A stretch of DNA of 64,000 nucleotides. It comes from Rostrohypoxylon terebratum (Eukaryota; Ascomycota; Sordariomycetes; Xylariales; Hypoxylaceae). The stretch covers positions 1 to 64,000 of the forward strand of contig MU385877.1 of assembly GCA_022497145.1 (NCBI GenBank), written 5' to 3'. Below the pieces are notes generated by a model. It was not told the DNA's origin. It saw nothing but the letters and a program-made list of their open reading frames with translations, and did no database searches. Of this stretch, positions 45,328 through 56,886 are shown in pieces (position 1 is the first letter of the stretch; each line of letters begins with the position of its first letter). Position numbers and translations under genes: made by a program.

Positions 45328-46133
45328 TTACGCCTTTTTTTTAGACACTGCGGCGACTTGGCGATCTGGCCCAAAGAGGCCTAGAAGGTAGGCCGTCCTA
45401 GTCAAGCATAGAAAAACCTTTTTGGGATTATCCGTTAGCATACGGTGCGTTTAGGTGTTGCTGCAGCCTCTTCCTAAAAGGCGTGAAAGGCCGGGAGAAG
45501 ACGGGAAGAGCAGAGCTTACAGTAAACCCGACGTTACCCCAAGTCACAGCGTTCCACGAACCCACGTCCAAGGTCCTGTCAAACCCGAGCATCCAACACG
45601 TCACCCCGACGTGGCTTATGTCTGCGATCCTATATCTTCCGTCTTAGCTCAAGTTCGAGGTATATTGCTGGATTAACTAATAGGTGAGTGACCGGGAGAA
45701 ACGTGCTCTCAGTTTCTCAACTACTCTTCGGAGCTGCTTGCAGTGACCGGTTCGGAATAGTTAGGAGAAGGAAGAAGGGAAGGCCAGAACGAACCCCAGA
45801 CAAATTAGATAGTTCCGGACAACTTTCAGCTCGGAGGTGGTATGAAGGATCGTGACACCGAGAAGGAAGAGCAGCGCATAGACGTTGCCTAACTGGTAGA
45901 CTACTGTGCGTGCATTGTTGTCGCTTTGAGGGACATGGCTGACGTCTGGGTTATCGAGCTGAGAGGCGATGAACCAATCTGGATTTATGAAGGGCCCTAA
46001 GAAACCACCGACGCTGGAGTGACGTTTGTTAAGAGTGTATGAGCTATGATCAGTCGGGTATCACGGCTTACAGTGATATAGGTTCGACGATGGTGAATAT
46101 GGTACGAGGGAACGCGGGAAGTTGAGAGGCCAT
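45328..46133 (-). CDS. DUF7704-type four-helix membrane protein
   Basis: Minus-strand exons 46133-46072, 46013-45795, 45629-45521, 45417-45328; 159 aa. The frame closes with standard donors in introns 1 and 3 (GTAAGC) and GTTCGT in intron 2. Sequence: MASQLPAFPRTIFTIVEPIS, GGFLGPFINPDWFIASQ, ARTVVYQLGNVYALLFLLGV, LHTTSELKVVRNYLICL, IADISHVGVTCWMLG, SWNAVTWGNVGFTVFLCLTR, TAYLLGLFGPDRQ. About four hydrophobic helices are predicted. This small fungal family (I recall it as DUF7704) has no known biochemical role. No single exon is long enough to be obvious as an ORF. Confidence 0.75.
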
Positions 46134-48061
46134 GATTGCTTCTTGTCCTATAGCACCGAAAACGTTGTTATCGTCGATTGGATATTGTGTATAGTAGGGA
46201 TTTAAGGGCCTTGGTAAGATATGATATCAATGGATATTATGATATATGGTGATTCCTATTGTAGGTGCTTGCAGGCTTGAGTTGGAGTTGGAGTTGAGTG
46301 ACGGCGGTTTTACACAATTGTGAACCAATTCACTTAGGTAACGGGATATAATAGGTACTTGTTCTGATATCTAATACTACTAGGTACTAGGTAGGCCTAG
46401 GGCTATCGGCTTACTTGAAATTCGACGTTTTAATGAGACGTGAATGGACTGAATGTTTTGAGGTTCGGCACTCGGCACCTGGCATGCTTCAGTTGTAAAT
46501 GGAGTCTTGCGCGTCTTGAGCATCCATATGATGAGTAAGTGGAAGTGGGAAGTGGAACGCTATCTACGGTTGTACTTACTTCTTAGTAGGTGTGGTTGCG
46601 GTTGGGTTGTGGTTGTCTTTTGAGGGTGTAGCGCAATATCAGAATAGGGGAAAGAGCGGCTAGGTTAGGGACTGCGGCATCATCCCGATTGGGTAATAAT
46701 ACAGGCACAGGTTTCCCCGGCTCTGGAAGGATCAAACGGTAGTAAGTGACAACCTTGGAACCTTTGAACCTTGGAAGAAAGGGAGAAAATGCATCAGACA
46801 GTTCCATCGCAATTCAGCAGGCAATTGCAGATTAAACAAATGCTTGGCATTTCACCAGCCGAGAAGGCATGATGATTAATTGAATATCCCACCGATGATC
46901 CTCTCTTCCTACATAGAGAATGCATTATCTTTAGTGTAACCAGACATCATTCCTTTTTTTCCCTCTTTTCCACTTCATAAAATAAATTCGTCTGATTTTT
47001 TTTCATTCTTGCAGGTCAACCCCCCCCCCTTTCAGCATCCCAGCAGTCCGACCCCGAACAGCAGCAAATGCACAAATACATCCATCCCAAAATGGTACAT
47101 ATTTCTAATCAACATAACCTAATATGTTTGGTTCGTCACTCTACTAGCCTACCTAGTAGTACATGCTTAACACCTATACCAACCCATCTACATCCCAAAC
47201 CTGCCATACAGCCCTGAAGGTAAACAGGGACATGGAGAACAGGAGGGACAGGAGGGATAGGGTCAAACGATATTTTCACGTGAAATACCCAGGCCCCAGG
47301 CCCAGGTGCTTAGTTGCCTCTAGTTGAAGAGGAAAAAAAAAGATGGGTTGAGAAAAAGAACTGGAAAACGCAAACGCGGCCAGCCCGCACTAATACCGCT
47401 CAAGTGCTTCGATTTTCCTAGTACCTGCATAGTATGTATTAATGCTAGGAAGAAGTCTATTTTCTCTCTCCTACTCCTCCTACTCCTTCTCTCGCTCTCG
47501 CTCTCGTTCCCTGTCTTATTTTTTTTTCTTGATTTTATTCCCTCCCCTCTGGAGAATAAGATCAGAAAACAGACAACAAGGCGAAAAGAGGAGGGGCCAC
47601 GAACACATCGAAGATCTCCGGTGAAGGTTTATCGGCGCTGATTACCTATCTGAGTAGATTGCCATCTACAAACTATTTTTCTCTTCTCTTCCTCTTCTTT
47701 CGCGCCATTATCCAAGTTTTTTCTTTTTCTTTATTTCTTACCTCTGGCTTTTTTACTACTTATTCTCTTCTTTTCCCTCGCTTCGAAACGTATCTGCCAC
47801 AAACGGATAGACGGTATCGTACTGTGTTCAATTCTCGTACCATTTTTTCTCTTCGACCGAACAGTAGTGCCGTCACTATTTTCCCGTATACTTGTCCGAG
47901 TCTCGACCACCCATTCCCTCTTATCGCTGTCCCGCCTTTGTCGCTCGCCTCCATCTTCTTTCCTCCCCCTCCCTCCCCTCGGTCCAAAAAAAACACTAAG
48001 AGTCCGTCCGGACCCTTTCCTCTCCCAATGACCATCTCCTGCTCACTACCATCGACCCACG
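46134..48061. other. divergent promoter region
   Basis: 1.9 kb between the DUF7704 gene and the double-Myb gene. A minus ORF with ATG at 46807 (74 aa) has no recognisable feature. 47440-48050 is strongly pyrimidine-rich on + and precedes the Myb gene; ORFs in it are compositional. Confidence 0.5.
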
Positions 48062-49693
48062 ATGGCCACTATCGAGCCGCGACTGATTCATCTGCTGAAC
48101 GAATCGGCTTCTACCCCACGGCCTCACCATGCTGAACTTCCTCCCATCAAGGCTCTCCCTCTTCCCAAGACGTCCGGCCGTCTTCACCCTATCGAGCCCG
48201 ATGCTAGCCAGAGACCCGAAGTGCCGGATACGAACCTAGGCCAATTGGCTTCGCAATCCATGCCCTCCCTATATTCCGTAGTAGACGAGGTTCCTACCGC
48301 AAATTCAGCCTTGAGGACCGATGCAAGTTACGCATCGGACCGAACATTACTAAGCCACATCTCGTCCCAAGATCTGCGCATGATATTAGACGATACGCCA
48401 GACGGTGTTGAGGATATTGGGAAGAAGAGGCGGCCAGTGAAGGAAGACTTCGTTCAACTCCCGCAACCGTTAAAGAAACAGAAAGCGACTACTCAACAAC
48501 ATATGTTCCCTCCAATCATAGTGGGTTTGCTGGAGCCACCATCCGACGCTTCTCTATTCCCACCAATCTCCTCCGGATCCTTCGATAACCGGCCGCATTC
48601 CGAGCCTCCGCAGGCACTCAGCATAACCAAACCGCCCGACATATCGGATACAGTTGAAGAAAAGACGAACCCGAGCCCTCCGCCTGAACCCGAGCGAACT
48701 CCAACAGGAAAGGTTAAGCGGCGGGCTGCCAAGCCACGACGCAAGTGGTCCGAAGAAGAGACCAATCACTTACTACTAGGAGTGAGTAAACATGGCGTCG
48801 GAAGATGGACAGATATACTAGAAGACCCGGAATATAGGTTTAACGATAGGACGGCGGGGGATTTGAAAGATAGGTTTCGTACTTGTTGTCCTGAGGAACT
48901 ACGTGCCAGCCCAGCAGCTAGAAGTGATACGCCCAAACCCAAAGAAAAACAACCGGTCGTGAGTACTAGAGGAAGGCCAAGAAAAGGTCTTATGTCCGAG
49001 AATATCCTAAATGAAACGGAAGAGGAAGCCGAGATTGAACAGGCCCAATCAGGCCCGAATGATTCTGATCCTACGCCAACTAGACAGCGCAAGAGCCGGG
49101 CCCATCGAAAAAAGATGGAAGACCTGGTCGAATTAGGCATCAGAGGACCATTTAAGAAATCGCACCGTAGGGAACGGCGTCCTTTCTCCGAACAGGATGA
49201 CAGAGAGATACTAGAAGGATTTGAACTTTACGGCCCTCAGTGGACGAAGATTCAGAGGGATTCGAGATTCAATCTATCTACCAGACAACCGACAGACCTA
49301 CGAGACAGGCTACGTAATAAGTACCCCGAGAAGTTTGCGGGCACAGAAAAGACGGCCATGGGAGTGAGGGAGCCAGGGCGGGCCAATAGTCTCATGGAGC
49401 CCTCGGTCAACATGGCTATCGAGAATTCGTTCCATCCTTCTAAGTCGGCCTTGCTCGACCCGCAACTCAACCGAACCAATTCAAAGGAAGATATACCCAG
49501 GTGGCCGATGTCCTCCCATCTTGCCGAAAGTGGGGAGTCGTCTCAACAGCCTCACCCAGGCGTATACTGGAATGAAACATCCGGAGCGGGATTCACTTCG
49601 AGTACTATTGGAGAGATGGATATATCACGTCTCCTCCTCGATGATACACAAGCCACAAACGAGTCGTCTTCGGAGAGGCGTGGTCTGGGATGA
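48062..49693 (+). CDS. double Myb/telobox DNA-binding protein (Teb1/Tay1-like)
   Basis: Single exon, 543 aa. Two Myb/SANT domains: about 226-282 (RRKWSEEETNHLLLGVSKHG, GRWTDILEDPEYRF and DLKDRFRTCCPEEL) and about 371-424 (RRPFSEQDDREILEGFELYG, PQWTKIQRDSRFNL and DLRDRLRNKYPEKF). The third helices carry telobox-like DLKDRFR and DLRDRLRNKYP motifs, as in S. pombe Teb1 and Yarrowia Tay1, which bind TTAGGG-type repeats in telomeres and promoters. An AT-hook-like RGRPRKG lies between them (303-309). N- and C-terminal regions are disordered. I infer a telomere-repeat or general promoter-binding factor; which it is cannot be decided here. Confidence 0.8.
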   Translation: MATIEPRLIHLLNESASTPRPHHAELPPIKALPLPKTSGRLHPIEPDASQRPEVPDTNLGQLASQSMPSLYSVVDEVPTANSALRTDASYASDRTLLSHISSQDLRMILDDTPDGVEDIGKKRRPVKEDFVQLPQPLKKQKATTQQHMFPPIIVGLLEPPSDASLFPPISSGSFDNRPHSEPPQALSITKPPDISDTVEEKTNPSPPPEPERTPTGKVKRRAAKPRRKWSEEETNHLLLGVSKHGVGRWTDILEDPEYRFNDRTAGDLKDRFRTCCPEELRASPAARSDTPKPKEKQPVVSTRGRPRKGLMSENILNETEEEAEIEQAQSGPNDSDPTPTRQRKSRAHRKKMEDLVELGIRGPFKKSHRRERRPFSEQDDREILEGFELYGPQWTKIQRDSRFNLSTRQPTDLRDRLRNKYPEKFAGTEKTAMGVREPGRANSLMEPSVNMAIENSFHPSKSALLDPQLNRTNSKEDIPRWPMSSHLAESGESSQQPHPGVYWNETSGAGFTSSTIGEMDISRLLLDDTQATNESSSERRGLG

Positions 49694-50560
49694 CATATTA
49701 CCCAATTATCTAGTTTGAGGGCGTTTACTATCTAGTACGACTTAGTAAGTTTGAGAAACTCATGGCAATTGCGGATACGAAAAAGGTTAAGTCATAGTGA
49801 CTGGCGGTATCGTTGAGAGGATAGACTACGAGATGGCCCGAAGGTGTGAAGAAGAATTAGGTATAGTCAGTACTCGCCATAACTCGACCTTTATATGTCG
49901 AGGGCGTACTTAAGACGGGTTTCAACCCAAGTTCATGTCACCTTTGGCATGAAAGTTCCTGTCGTTACAGAATGGCCAACGTGCAGCAGTATGAGATGTA
50001 TTACCAGACGAGGAAGCGAATCTGATCGGAAGAACAGGTATGACACACGCAAGGAATGAAGAAAAGAGAAATGGCTTGTGAAAGCAACTGAAGGCATAAA
50101 TTATACTATGTAACCGGTCTATACCAAATATAAAAATACAAGTCTTATAAATCGTCATCCTACTACCATTCCTGACCCTAATTGACGGAATCATGCTGAA
50201 AGTAATACCTACTAGGTACCTAGTATACCTACCCCTAGGCCCTAAAATGGCTTCAAGATTTCAAAATGCAGTGAGGGGTCTAAACGGTACTAGGTACGTA
50301 CCTGACGATCTTGGCTAGAGCGACTGCCAAGATATCTAGCGCAGCCTCTATGCACGGACCAAGTAGTTGAGGTCGGTGGCCCATAAATATTCACAAGTAT
50401 TCGGACCCACTAGGGCACAAACCCACTACTTTTTCGCTTCCAACGAAATTCAGATCTTATCGCATCCAATTCAACAACTTTTTTCCCTCTGCGAGAAAAA
50501 CTTCCACAATCGACCTGCCAACTTCACGATACACCTAGCATCTATCGTTGAACAGACAAA
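49694..50560. other. intergenic, promoter of RPS4
   Basis: No gene supported; the minus ORF 49922-50194 has no features. CCTAGGTACC words lie at 50204-50240. Confidence 0.5.
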
Positions 50561-51644
50561 ATGGCTCGCGGAGTGTAAGTATCTTCCATATTAATTGGGA
50601 TATGTGCTTTTCAATAGCTAGATGATCTTCTTCGCCCTGGAGAACTCATCGTCGCTTTCACGAATTGCGCGTGGAATAAGTTCAACTTGATATTGGACCT
50701 ATACTAATCAATTTACGGCTCACAGGAGAAAGCACCAGAAGCGCTTGAGCGCCCCCTCCCACTGGCTTCTTGACAAGTTGTCCGGTGTCTACGCCCCCAA
50801 GGCCTCCGCCGGTCCTCACAAGCTACGCGACTGCATGCCCCTCATCGTTTTCATCCGCAACCGCCTCAAGTATGCCTTGAACTACCGCGAGACCAAGGCC
50901 ATCCTCATGCAGCGACTCGTCAAGGTCGATGGCAAGGTCCGAACCGACATGACCTACCCTGCTGGCTTCATGGACGTCATCACTATCGACAAGACCGGCG
51001 AGCACTTCCGCCTCATCTACGACACCAAGGGCCGCTACACCATCCACCGAATCCAGTCTGAAGAGGCTGAATACAAGCTGGGCAAGGTTAAGCGAGTGCA
51101 ACTTGGCAAGGGCGGAGTCCCATTCTTGGTCACGCACGATGCGAGAACGTGAGTTCTGTCAGACATCATTCAGTCGTTGGATCAAGCTTTGGTTGAACCA
51201 CCTTTTACCATATTGTGATAAGATCGAGCTTCGAACTGATGACTGTATGTATCCCCCATCCTTCGCAAATGCTAACATAGCGTGTTCTACAGCATCCGCT
51301 ACCCTGACCCTGCCATCAAGGTCAACGACACCGTCAAGATCGACCTAGCCTCTGGCAAGGTCACTGACTTCATCAAGTTCGACACTGGCGCCATTGCCAT
51401 GGTTACCGGTGGTCGCAACATGGGTCGTGTCGGTGTCATCACTCACCGTGAGCGCCACGATGGTGGTTTCAACATCGTCCACATCAAGGACGCTATTGAA
51501 AACACCTTCGCCACCCGTGAGAGCAACGTCTTCGTCATCGGCTCTGAGAAGCCCTGGGTTTCCCTACCCAAGGGCCGCGGTGTCAAGCTCACCATCGCTG
51601 AAGAGCGTGACCGCCGCCGTGCTCAGGCCTTGGCTAGTCACTAA
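50561..51644 (+). CDS. RPS4: 40S ribosomal protein S4 (eS4)
   Basis: Small-subunit ribosomal protein. Exons 50561-50574, 50726-51148, 51293-51644; 262 aa, the normal length. MARGVRKHQKRLSAPSHWLL, DKLSGVYAPKASAGPHKLRD, CMPLIVFIRNRLKYALNYRE, TKAILMQRLVKVDGKVRTD (S4 RNA-binding region), GAIAMVTGGRNMGRVGVITH (KOW) and the basic end EERDRRRAQALASH are all intact. The first coding exon is only 14 nt, a common arrangement for fungal ribosomal genes, and introns 1 and 2 are relatively long (151 and 144 nt). Codon use is strongly biased to C-ending codons, consistent with high expression. Confidence 0.98.
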
Positions 51645-53834
51645 GCATCTTCTTGTAATGAAATAAAAAGGGATCTGGCAGAGGGTTGATTTCACAACGC
51701 ATGGGAACTGGCGTCTATGGCATACCAATTCACTCTTACCGAATGAGTAAGATTTGTGGTTTAGGTCGATGATGAATGAGAATTAATTGACCCTGATCCT
51801 GCCCTGTTGTGGCATCTGCGCTTCTGATTATTCATTCTTCACCTTGTATAATCGTGATATGTCTCGATACTACTGAGGTATTGTGCTTGGCTATTGTGTC
51901 GTACGTCCGCTCCGGCATATTCTACGTTGGTAAAGCCTAGTGATAGGGGATTTTTAAACACACCAATTCGTAGCTAATCTTTCCTTTTACATCATACCAT
52001 CATCTTGGATATCTCACAACACGCAGGTATCTATCACCCATAACCGACTTTGCTTTGTTCCCACCTAGATGAGCTCTTCAACATGACCCACCAAGTCCTT
52101 CCTGTTAGCTCATACATTTTATATGTACCATAGTATCTATAGACTATAGTATCTCGTGAATGGTGAGTCTAACTGTTTCCCTTACCCCGTTTATCCCTCA
52201 AGCTGCCATTAAAGAATCCGGCTCCTAGAGAGCTTCCTTGAAGTCAGCCTGTGCAATTCTAGCTACCTAGGTCCCAGGTAAGTTTATATTCTTGTCTCGG
52301 AGAAAAGAGGTGGGTAACGGCGTGTCACTTTAGCTGATACACAGTATCCTTGTGCATATCAATGTTCGTAGGATGGGTGATAAAGCGTTCAGTAGGGCAG
52401 TATATCACTCGATTTAAATATGTTGGGGAATTTTCTTTTTCAACACCTGGAGGGAATTAGTATCCAATTTAGAAATCGTTTTCCTTAAGCAGGGTCGGTT
52501 AGGTGTGGGAATATGGGTTCCTATTTCGAGGTGTCCGTATCATCGATGGCGCTAAGTATCCCATCGTCGCCACCTACCTGACCTGAGACATTACTAGGTA
52601 TACTCCATACATCCAGTGTAAGAATCCGAATTACTCCGCCTCCCAGAAAGCCCAATGTAAGTAATTTGACATTAGCTTAGCGGCTCTGTCAGCCCCGGTT
52701 CCCGGTGTAAGACAATCGATTTATAGCCTGTGATACGTCGATGTGCCGAAGAGGTGCTTCCCCGGTAGCCCGTTGCAGGTGTTACCTCGTAGTTATGTCA
52801 GACCGACTTAATCCTGACCGGGTTGCTTTCAGCATCTTTCCTCTTGGACGTCCGATTCTACGAGCCCGATTGGCATTGGAAGAAGGATTCAGAACTAAGG
52901 TTATTGAAAGCAGGCGGGAGGATGGGTTGATCACGGACATGCAGAAACGCGGTAGGGACGGGAGATAAGATGCGAGGTGAGAAGTTATAGGCAAAGAATA
53001 TCTTAGACACAGGACTAGGCTAAAGCTAGTAGGCATCACGAAGATGAGGTACAGCTACGGGGCTAAATGCGCAGTCACAAGCCACCTTCGAGATATACAT
53101 AACAGACCATTGTTCCGCGGCTGAAAGCCGCCGCCCCCCGTCAGTTCGGTACTGTTGAAATCTCCGGGGCGAATTAGTCCCTAGATCTATGCCGAACCTA
53201 GTGGATGGCTTCTCCCAAGTAAAGCAGCACGTAGACTGATTCCGCTATCATTTTATTTTAGGGGGTTGGTGATATTTAGCGAGAATATTGGGGGACAAAA
53301 GTTCGTTCTGCAATAGCTCAAGGGTTCAGCCCGCCAGTCAAATCCTAACATTTATTCTAACCAATAAATCCATATCGATATAAGATCGAGGCGGAGCAGC
53401 GTCCTGGATGTGTATCTATGAGGTAAGATCGAGTCGAGTAATTCTGTTTCTATCTTCGGCGGACACATTTGATAGGTACTTGTGTAGGTGTTTTCTTCCA
53501 ATAAATTGCTGAAGAGATGAGGCTTATCAGAGCCGATCCATGGAAGTGTCCGAGCCTGAGGTTTGGTTGGCCGATGAACTGTCTCGGACAATTCGGATCC
53601 TCGTATTTTGGAGGGGAATTTCATGTGGATGGATGGCTTGCATTTGGAAGGGTTCGGTTAGGTGTGTACGAGTGGCGGGAGTGTCGGGCTGTATTACCAG
53701 CCCCATTGGTATCTCGGCTGTAAGTAGGTACTAGATGTGTTTTCAAGGTATCTTGCTTTAGTTGCCATGTCATGAAACCTATCGCAACAGCCCTTTTTCT
53801 TTCATGTTACGACCCACGAGCCCGAACCGAATAA
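51645..53834. other. 2.2-kb intergenic region
   Basis: No supported gene. The ORF at 52741-52968 (+, 75 aa) and that at 53352-53624 (-) lack domains. A GGCGGCTTTCAGCCGCGG-type hairpin lies near 53117-53135. Confidence 0.5.
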
Positions 53835-55064
53835 TCATTTCTTCACGCAGAGGTCGGTACGGATTATCCACTTTTCTCCCGCCGTTACCTGACGACCTTC
53901 ATGCTGAGGGTACGCGCATTAGTCTTGCAGGTTCTGCTGAAGAGGAGGAGGGCGCTTCTATACTTACCAATAAACAGTCATTACCGTGCTTGTGGAGAAG
54001 AAGCATTCCTGTTTCTGGAGCAATGGCAACTTCTTCTTTTGGTGATTTACGGTCGTGGGTGTAGAAGACTGTTTCTCCGCCCACACAGCCTTCGGTGGCC
54101 GAAGTCAAGTACAATAGTAGTGTCCAGGTTGTTTTAGTGCTGATGATACCAGTAGATTCGTTGATGTATGGTAAAGTGACTAGATTAAAGTCATCGTCTG
54201 CGGCTGAGGGATTAGTAAACAATGATTTGCATAGTACCACCTAGAAGCCCAGAAACGACTCCAAGAGGCACACGACGATATGCAAGAAATGATACGATTT
54301 TCTCCAATGACATCCATGGATGCAACACATGAATTCTCCATGAGAAAATTCTGATGTTCTACCGCATATTCAGGCATCTAGACGTCAAATATGATATTCT
54401 AGCTATGCAGATCATTCGCTGCAGAACTGACGTTGCTCCCGAGGCCACGTATCCTTGGCTTGCATGAGATGGTCTGGAATTGGCGAATATGTTGTGCATA
54501 TGAAACTTGAAGAAGATGGGTTTGAAGACTTACAATGACAGTCGAAATATTGACCTTGAGAATAGCGATATACTCTAATATTGGGATTCAAGCCTACTAC
54601 ATCACCGCCCCTATTACAGGACATTAGTGTTATACGTCGGCGAACAAGGCGAGTGAGGCGGGAGTAGCATCGAGGCTTGCTAACCATAGATTTCTGAGGG
54701 ACTCGACCAGTAGGGCATCCTTGAGTCCTGTCTCGAGCCAGAGCCTCTGAGAGAAACGAGGGTCGTCGACCCGGAACCTGTCGTTGACCCTCGGGGCTTC
54801 CCCACGCTTTGGTCGACCGGGAGTGGTGGTCAATGGTAGTGTCTTAAGAAAATTGACATAATCTCGACACAAAGTTTTTGGCCAAAAGTTCCTCACAAGA
54901 ACAATCTTGTCTTCCAATCCGGGAATAGGGGCTTCTGGACTTAACTCCAGCACAGGTAGCGTAGGTTGGAAAGGGGGCCAGTTTGGAGGTTTAAGTGCGG
55001 CCGCAGAAGCCACCGTAGGATTTGAAGAAGGCTGCTTCTTTTTTGCTGATTTATCCTTGCCCAT
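53835..55064 (-). CDS. prolyl 4-hydroxylase-type 2OG-Fe(II) oxygenase
   Basis: Soluble 2-oxoglutarate/Fe(II) dioxygenase with a P4Hc domain. Minus-strand exons 55064-54685, 54610-54534, 54197-53968, 53903-53835; 251 aa. The N terminus is MGKDKSAKKKQPSS, a basic tail. Core: DKIVLVRNFWPKTLCRDYVN, FLKTLPLTTTPGRPKRGEAP, NLWGGDVVGLNPNIRVYRYS, the iron ligands in QYFDCHYDD (HxD), TTWTLLLYLTSATEGCVGGE, TVFYTHDRKSPKEEVAIAPE, GMLLLHKHGNDCLLHEGRQV (distal His) and WIIRTDLCVKK (2OG-binding Arg). All catalytic residues appear intact. Intron 1 was placed at GTTAGC with an ACTAAT branch because it reconstitutes LWGGDVVGLNPN. The substrate is unknown. Confidence 0.88.
54311..54322. repeat. CATCCATGGATG palindrome, copy 3
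   Basis: Exact 12-bp palindrome located inside intron 2 (54198-54533) of the 2OG oxygenase gene, which is long (336 nt) for this genome. Confidence 0.95.
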
Positions 55065-56115
55065 AATAACACCATTTAAATATCCGTACTGAAGTATTTG
55101 AGATATTTGAGATATTTTGATATTTTGATATTTGGGGTGTGATACGTAGGTAGTAATATCGGCGGCTTTCAGCTTTAGGTAGTTCAAGGAAAGAAGATGC
55201 TATCGATGTATTGTACTTGTACAATACAATACTTGCCTATGCCTACAGCAGTAGTACAGTATTACAACAGGTTAGGTAGTATGGATCCACCTACATAGGT
55301 TAGCACCCTTCAAAGGTTAAATCGGGTAGCATCCGTTTTACCAAACCCTGGTCGCTAATTGCATATCCCTCAGCACTAAAGAAATCGGTTGGCAGTTGCT
55401 CGCTTGGCCCACCAGCTCGCTTAGCACCGCCGAGATAAAGTTAACTCCCGCGATTTAGATCGATCTTCAGGGCTCTCTGTCCTTCTACCCTCCCAGTAAC
55501 CAGGTACCTGGAAGGTTTCGCTAATACCTACTAGGTATCGACGAGTTCGATGCCAAACATTAAAACCTTGAACTTGCAAGTACCTATCTATACTAATCTC
55601 TTTGTACTATCTCAAATGTCGCAAGTCGTTCACATGTTTTCTGCTCCGTGTGCGCTTACATTATTAATTATTGATATGTTTGGGGATCACCTAGGTCCTA
55701 GGTCCTATGTAGGTTAGAATGTGGCTTGTCCGGTAACACCCGGCTGCGTGTTTTCACCGCCCAATTCATAATTCGAATTTACGCGAAGCTTACAACGTAG
55801 TTGTGGTGTGGAGAGAAGGGAGGAGAGACAAATATCTCAAGTTGCAGACATTTGGGAGAAAAGAACCTATCAGAGGTTCCCTATTGTTGATCGTCGAGAA
55901 CCTGGGAGTGGTGTTAACCCTAGCAACATCCACAACAATATCCTAGTTATTTGTTTCCCTCGCCTGATGATTCTTGTCATTTTGCTTTTCCTCCCTAGCT
56001 CTTAGGCATAGTGGAGATTACATTAGTTCTGGCGGATTCGATGACGACTGCCAGAGTCCGGGGTAGGTACAGCATACCTAGCTATTAACATCATCTCAGA
56101 AACGCGACCTCATAG
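55065..56115. other. divergent intergenic region
   Basis: No gene supported. A GTATTGTAC / GTACAATAC inverted repeat lies at 55208-55227, and CCTAGGTCCTAGG at 55690-55702. The ORF 55808-56005 (+) is unsupported. Confidence 0.5.
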
Positions 56116-56886
56116 GCGTGGCATTATTTGATATATTTGTCCCCCCCCTATAAGAACCTGCTAGACCCTCGCGTCCCGTCAATAGCAGGTCTAAAGAAAC
56201 CGTATCACGTATGGTTTCACTCCAGTAATTCTCTTAATATCGTCATCTACGGCAAAAATATGAGTAGATTCTCGACATATTATGATTGGACCGTTACCGC
56301 TCGAAAGTGTTTGGACGGCGATCCACCGCCGCGCCATCTAGCAGAGTTCCGCCTGTGGAGAGGACCTATCCATTTTCCGCTCCTCGGAGTTGAACACTCC
56401 AGCCGGGTCGCATATTTTTATAGGGAGTTAGTGAAAGAGGTTGATCGGTCTAGACTGGATGAGAAGCGGAAAGAACTCTATAAGAATTTCACTATTAGGG
56501 TAATATCTGCTCATACTGCCATCGAGGAGGTGTGGGTAAGCATCGGGACGGTTTCTCAGCTTAGGAAACCACTTGGTCATCTGGCAGAGGCCCTCAAGAT
56601 AATGGTGGAACTGAAAGAGTACGACGACAAATATCCAGTCCATTGGTCTGAAGTATTCCCAACCGAGGATGCTAGATGCTCTCAATCCCCTGTTGAGCTT
56701 TGGTTCAACTTCAAGTTGGAAAGCATTCGACCATGCCTTGCTTTCCTAGTGCGACTCCTTAGGCTAGTGCTTCCATATTGCCTGGATATTTGGAACGAAT
56801 GCGAGATGAGCTTCAGGAAAAAGCAATGGATTCTACTATTCGTCCTCGATTCGCCCAAACCCCGGAGGATTCGAACTCCAGCATAA
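56116..56886 (+). CDS. orphan ORF, about 208-256 aa, unknown
   Basis: Open from 56116 to the TAA at 56886. The first in-frame ATG is at 56260 (MSRFSTYYDWTVTARKC, 208 aa). The frame upstream of it already reads plausibly (LLDPRVPSIAGLKKPYHVWF), and an acceptor CATAG ends at 56115, so an upstream exon or start may exist. The remainder contains HLAEFRLWRGPIHFPLLGVE, VAYFYRELVKEVDRSRLDEK, VWVSIGTVSQLRKPLGHLAE and VELWFNFKLESIRPCLAFLV. The composition is that of a globular, mainly helical protein. No domain is recognised; it is probably a lineage-restricted gene or a piece of a larger decayed one. Confidence 0.45.
   Translation, partial: AWHYLIYLSPPYKNLLDPRVPSIAGLKKPYHVWFHSSNSLNIVIYGKNMSRFSTYYDWTVTARKCLDGDPPPRHLAEFRLWRGPIHFPLLGVEHSSRVAYFYRELVKEVDRSRLDEKRKELYKNFTIRVISAHTAIEEVWVSIGTVSQLRKPLGHLAEALKIMVELKEYDDKYPVHWSEVFPTEDARCSQSPVELWFNFKLESIRPCLAFLVRLLRLVLPYCLDIWNECEMSFRKKQWILLFVLDSPKPRRIRTPA

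Noticed and set aside
54630..55187. Longer N terminus and C terminus of the 2OG oxygenase first ORF
   Set aside because: The frame before 55064 has no ATG in good context, and the end after 54685 runs through an intron with a clear ACTAAT branch point.
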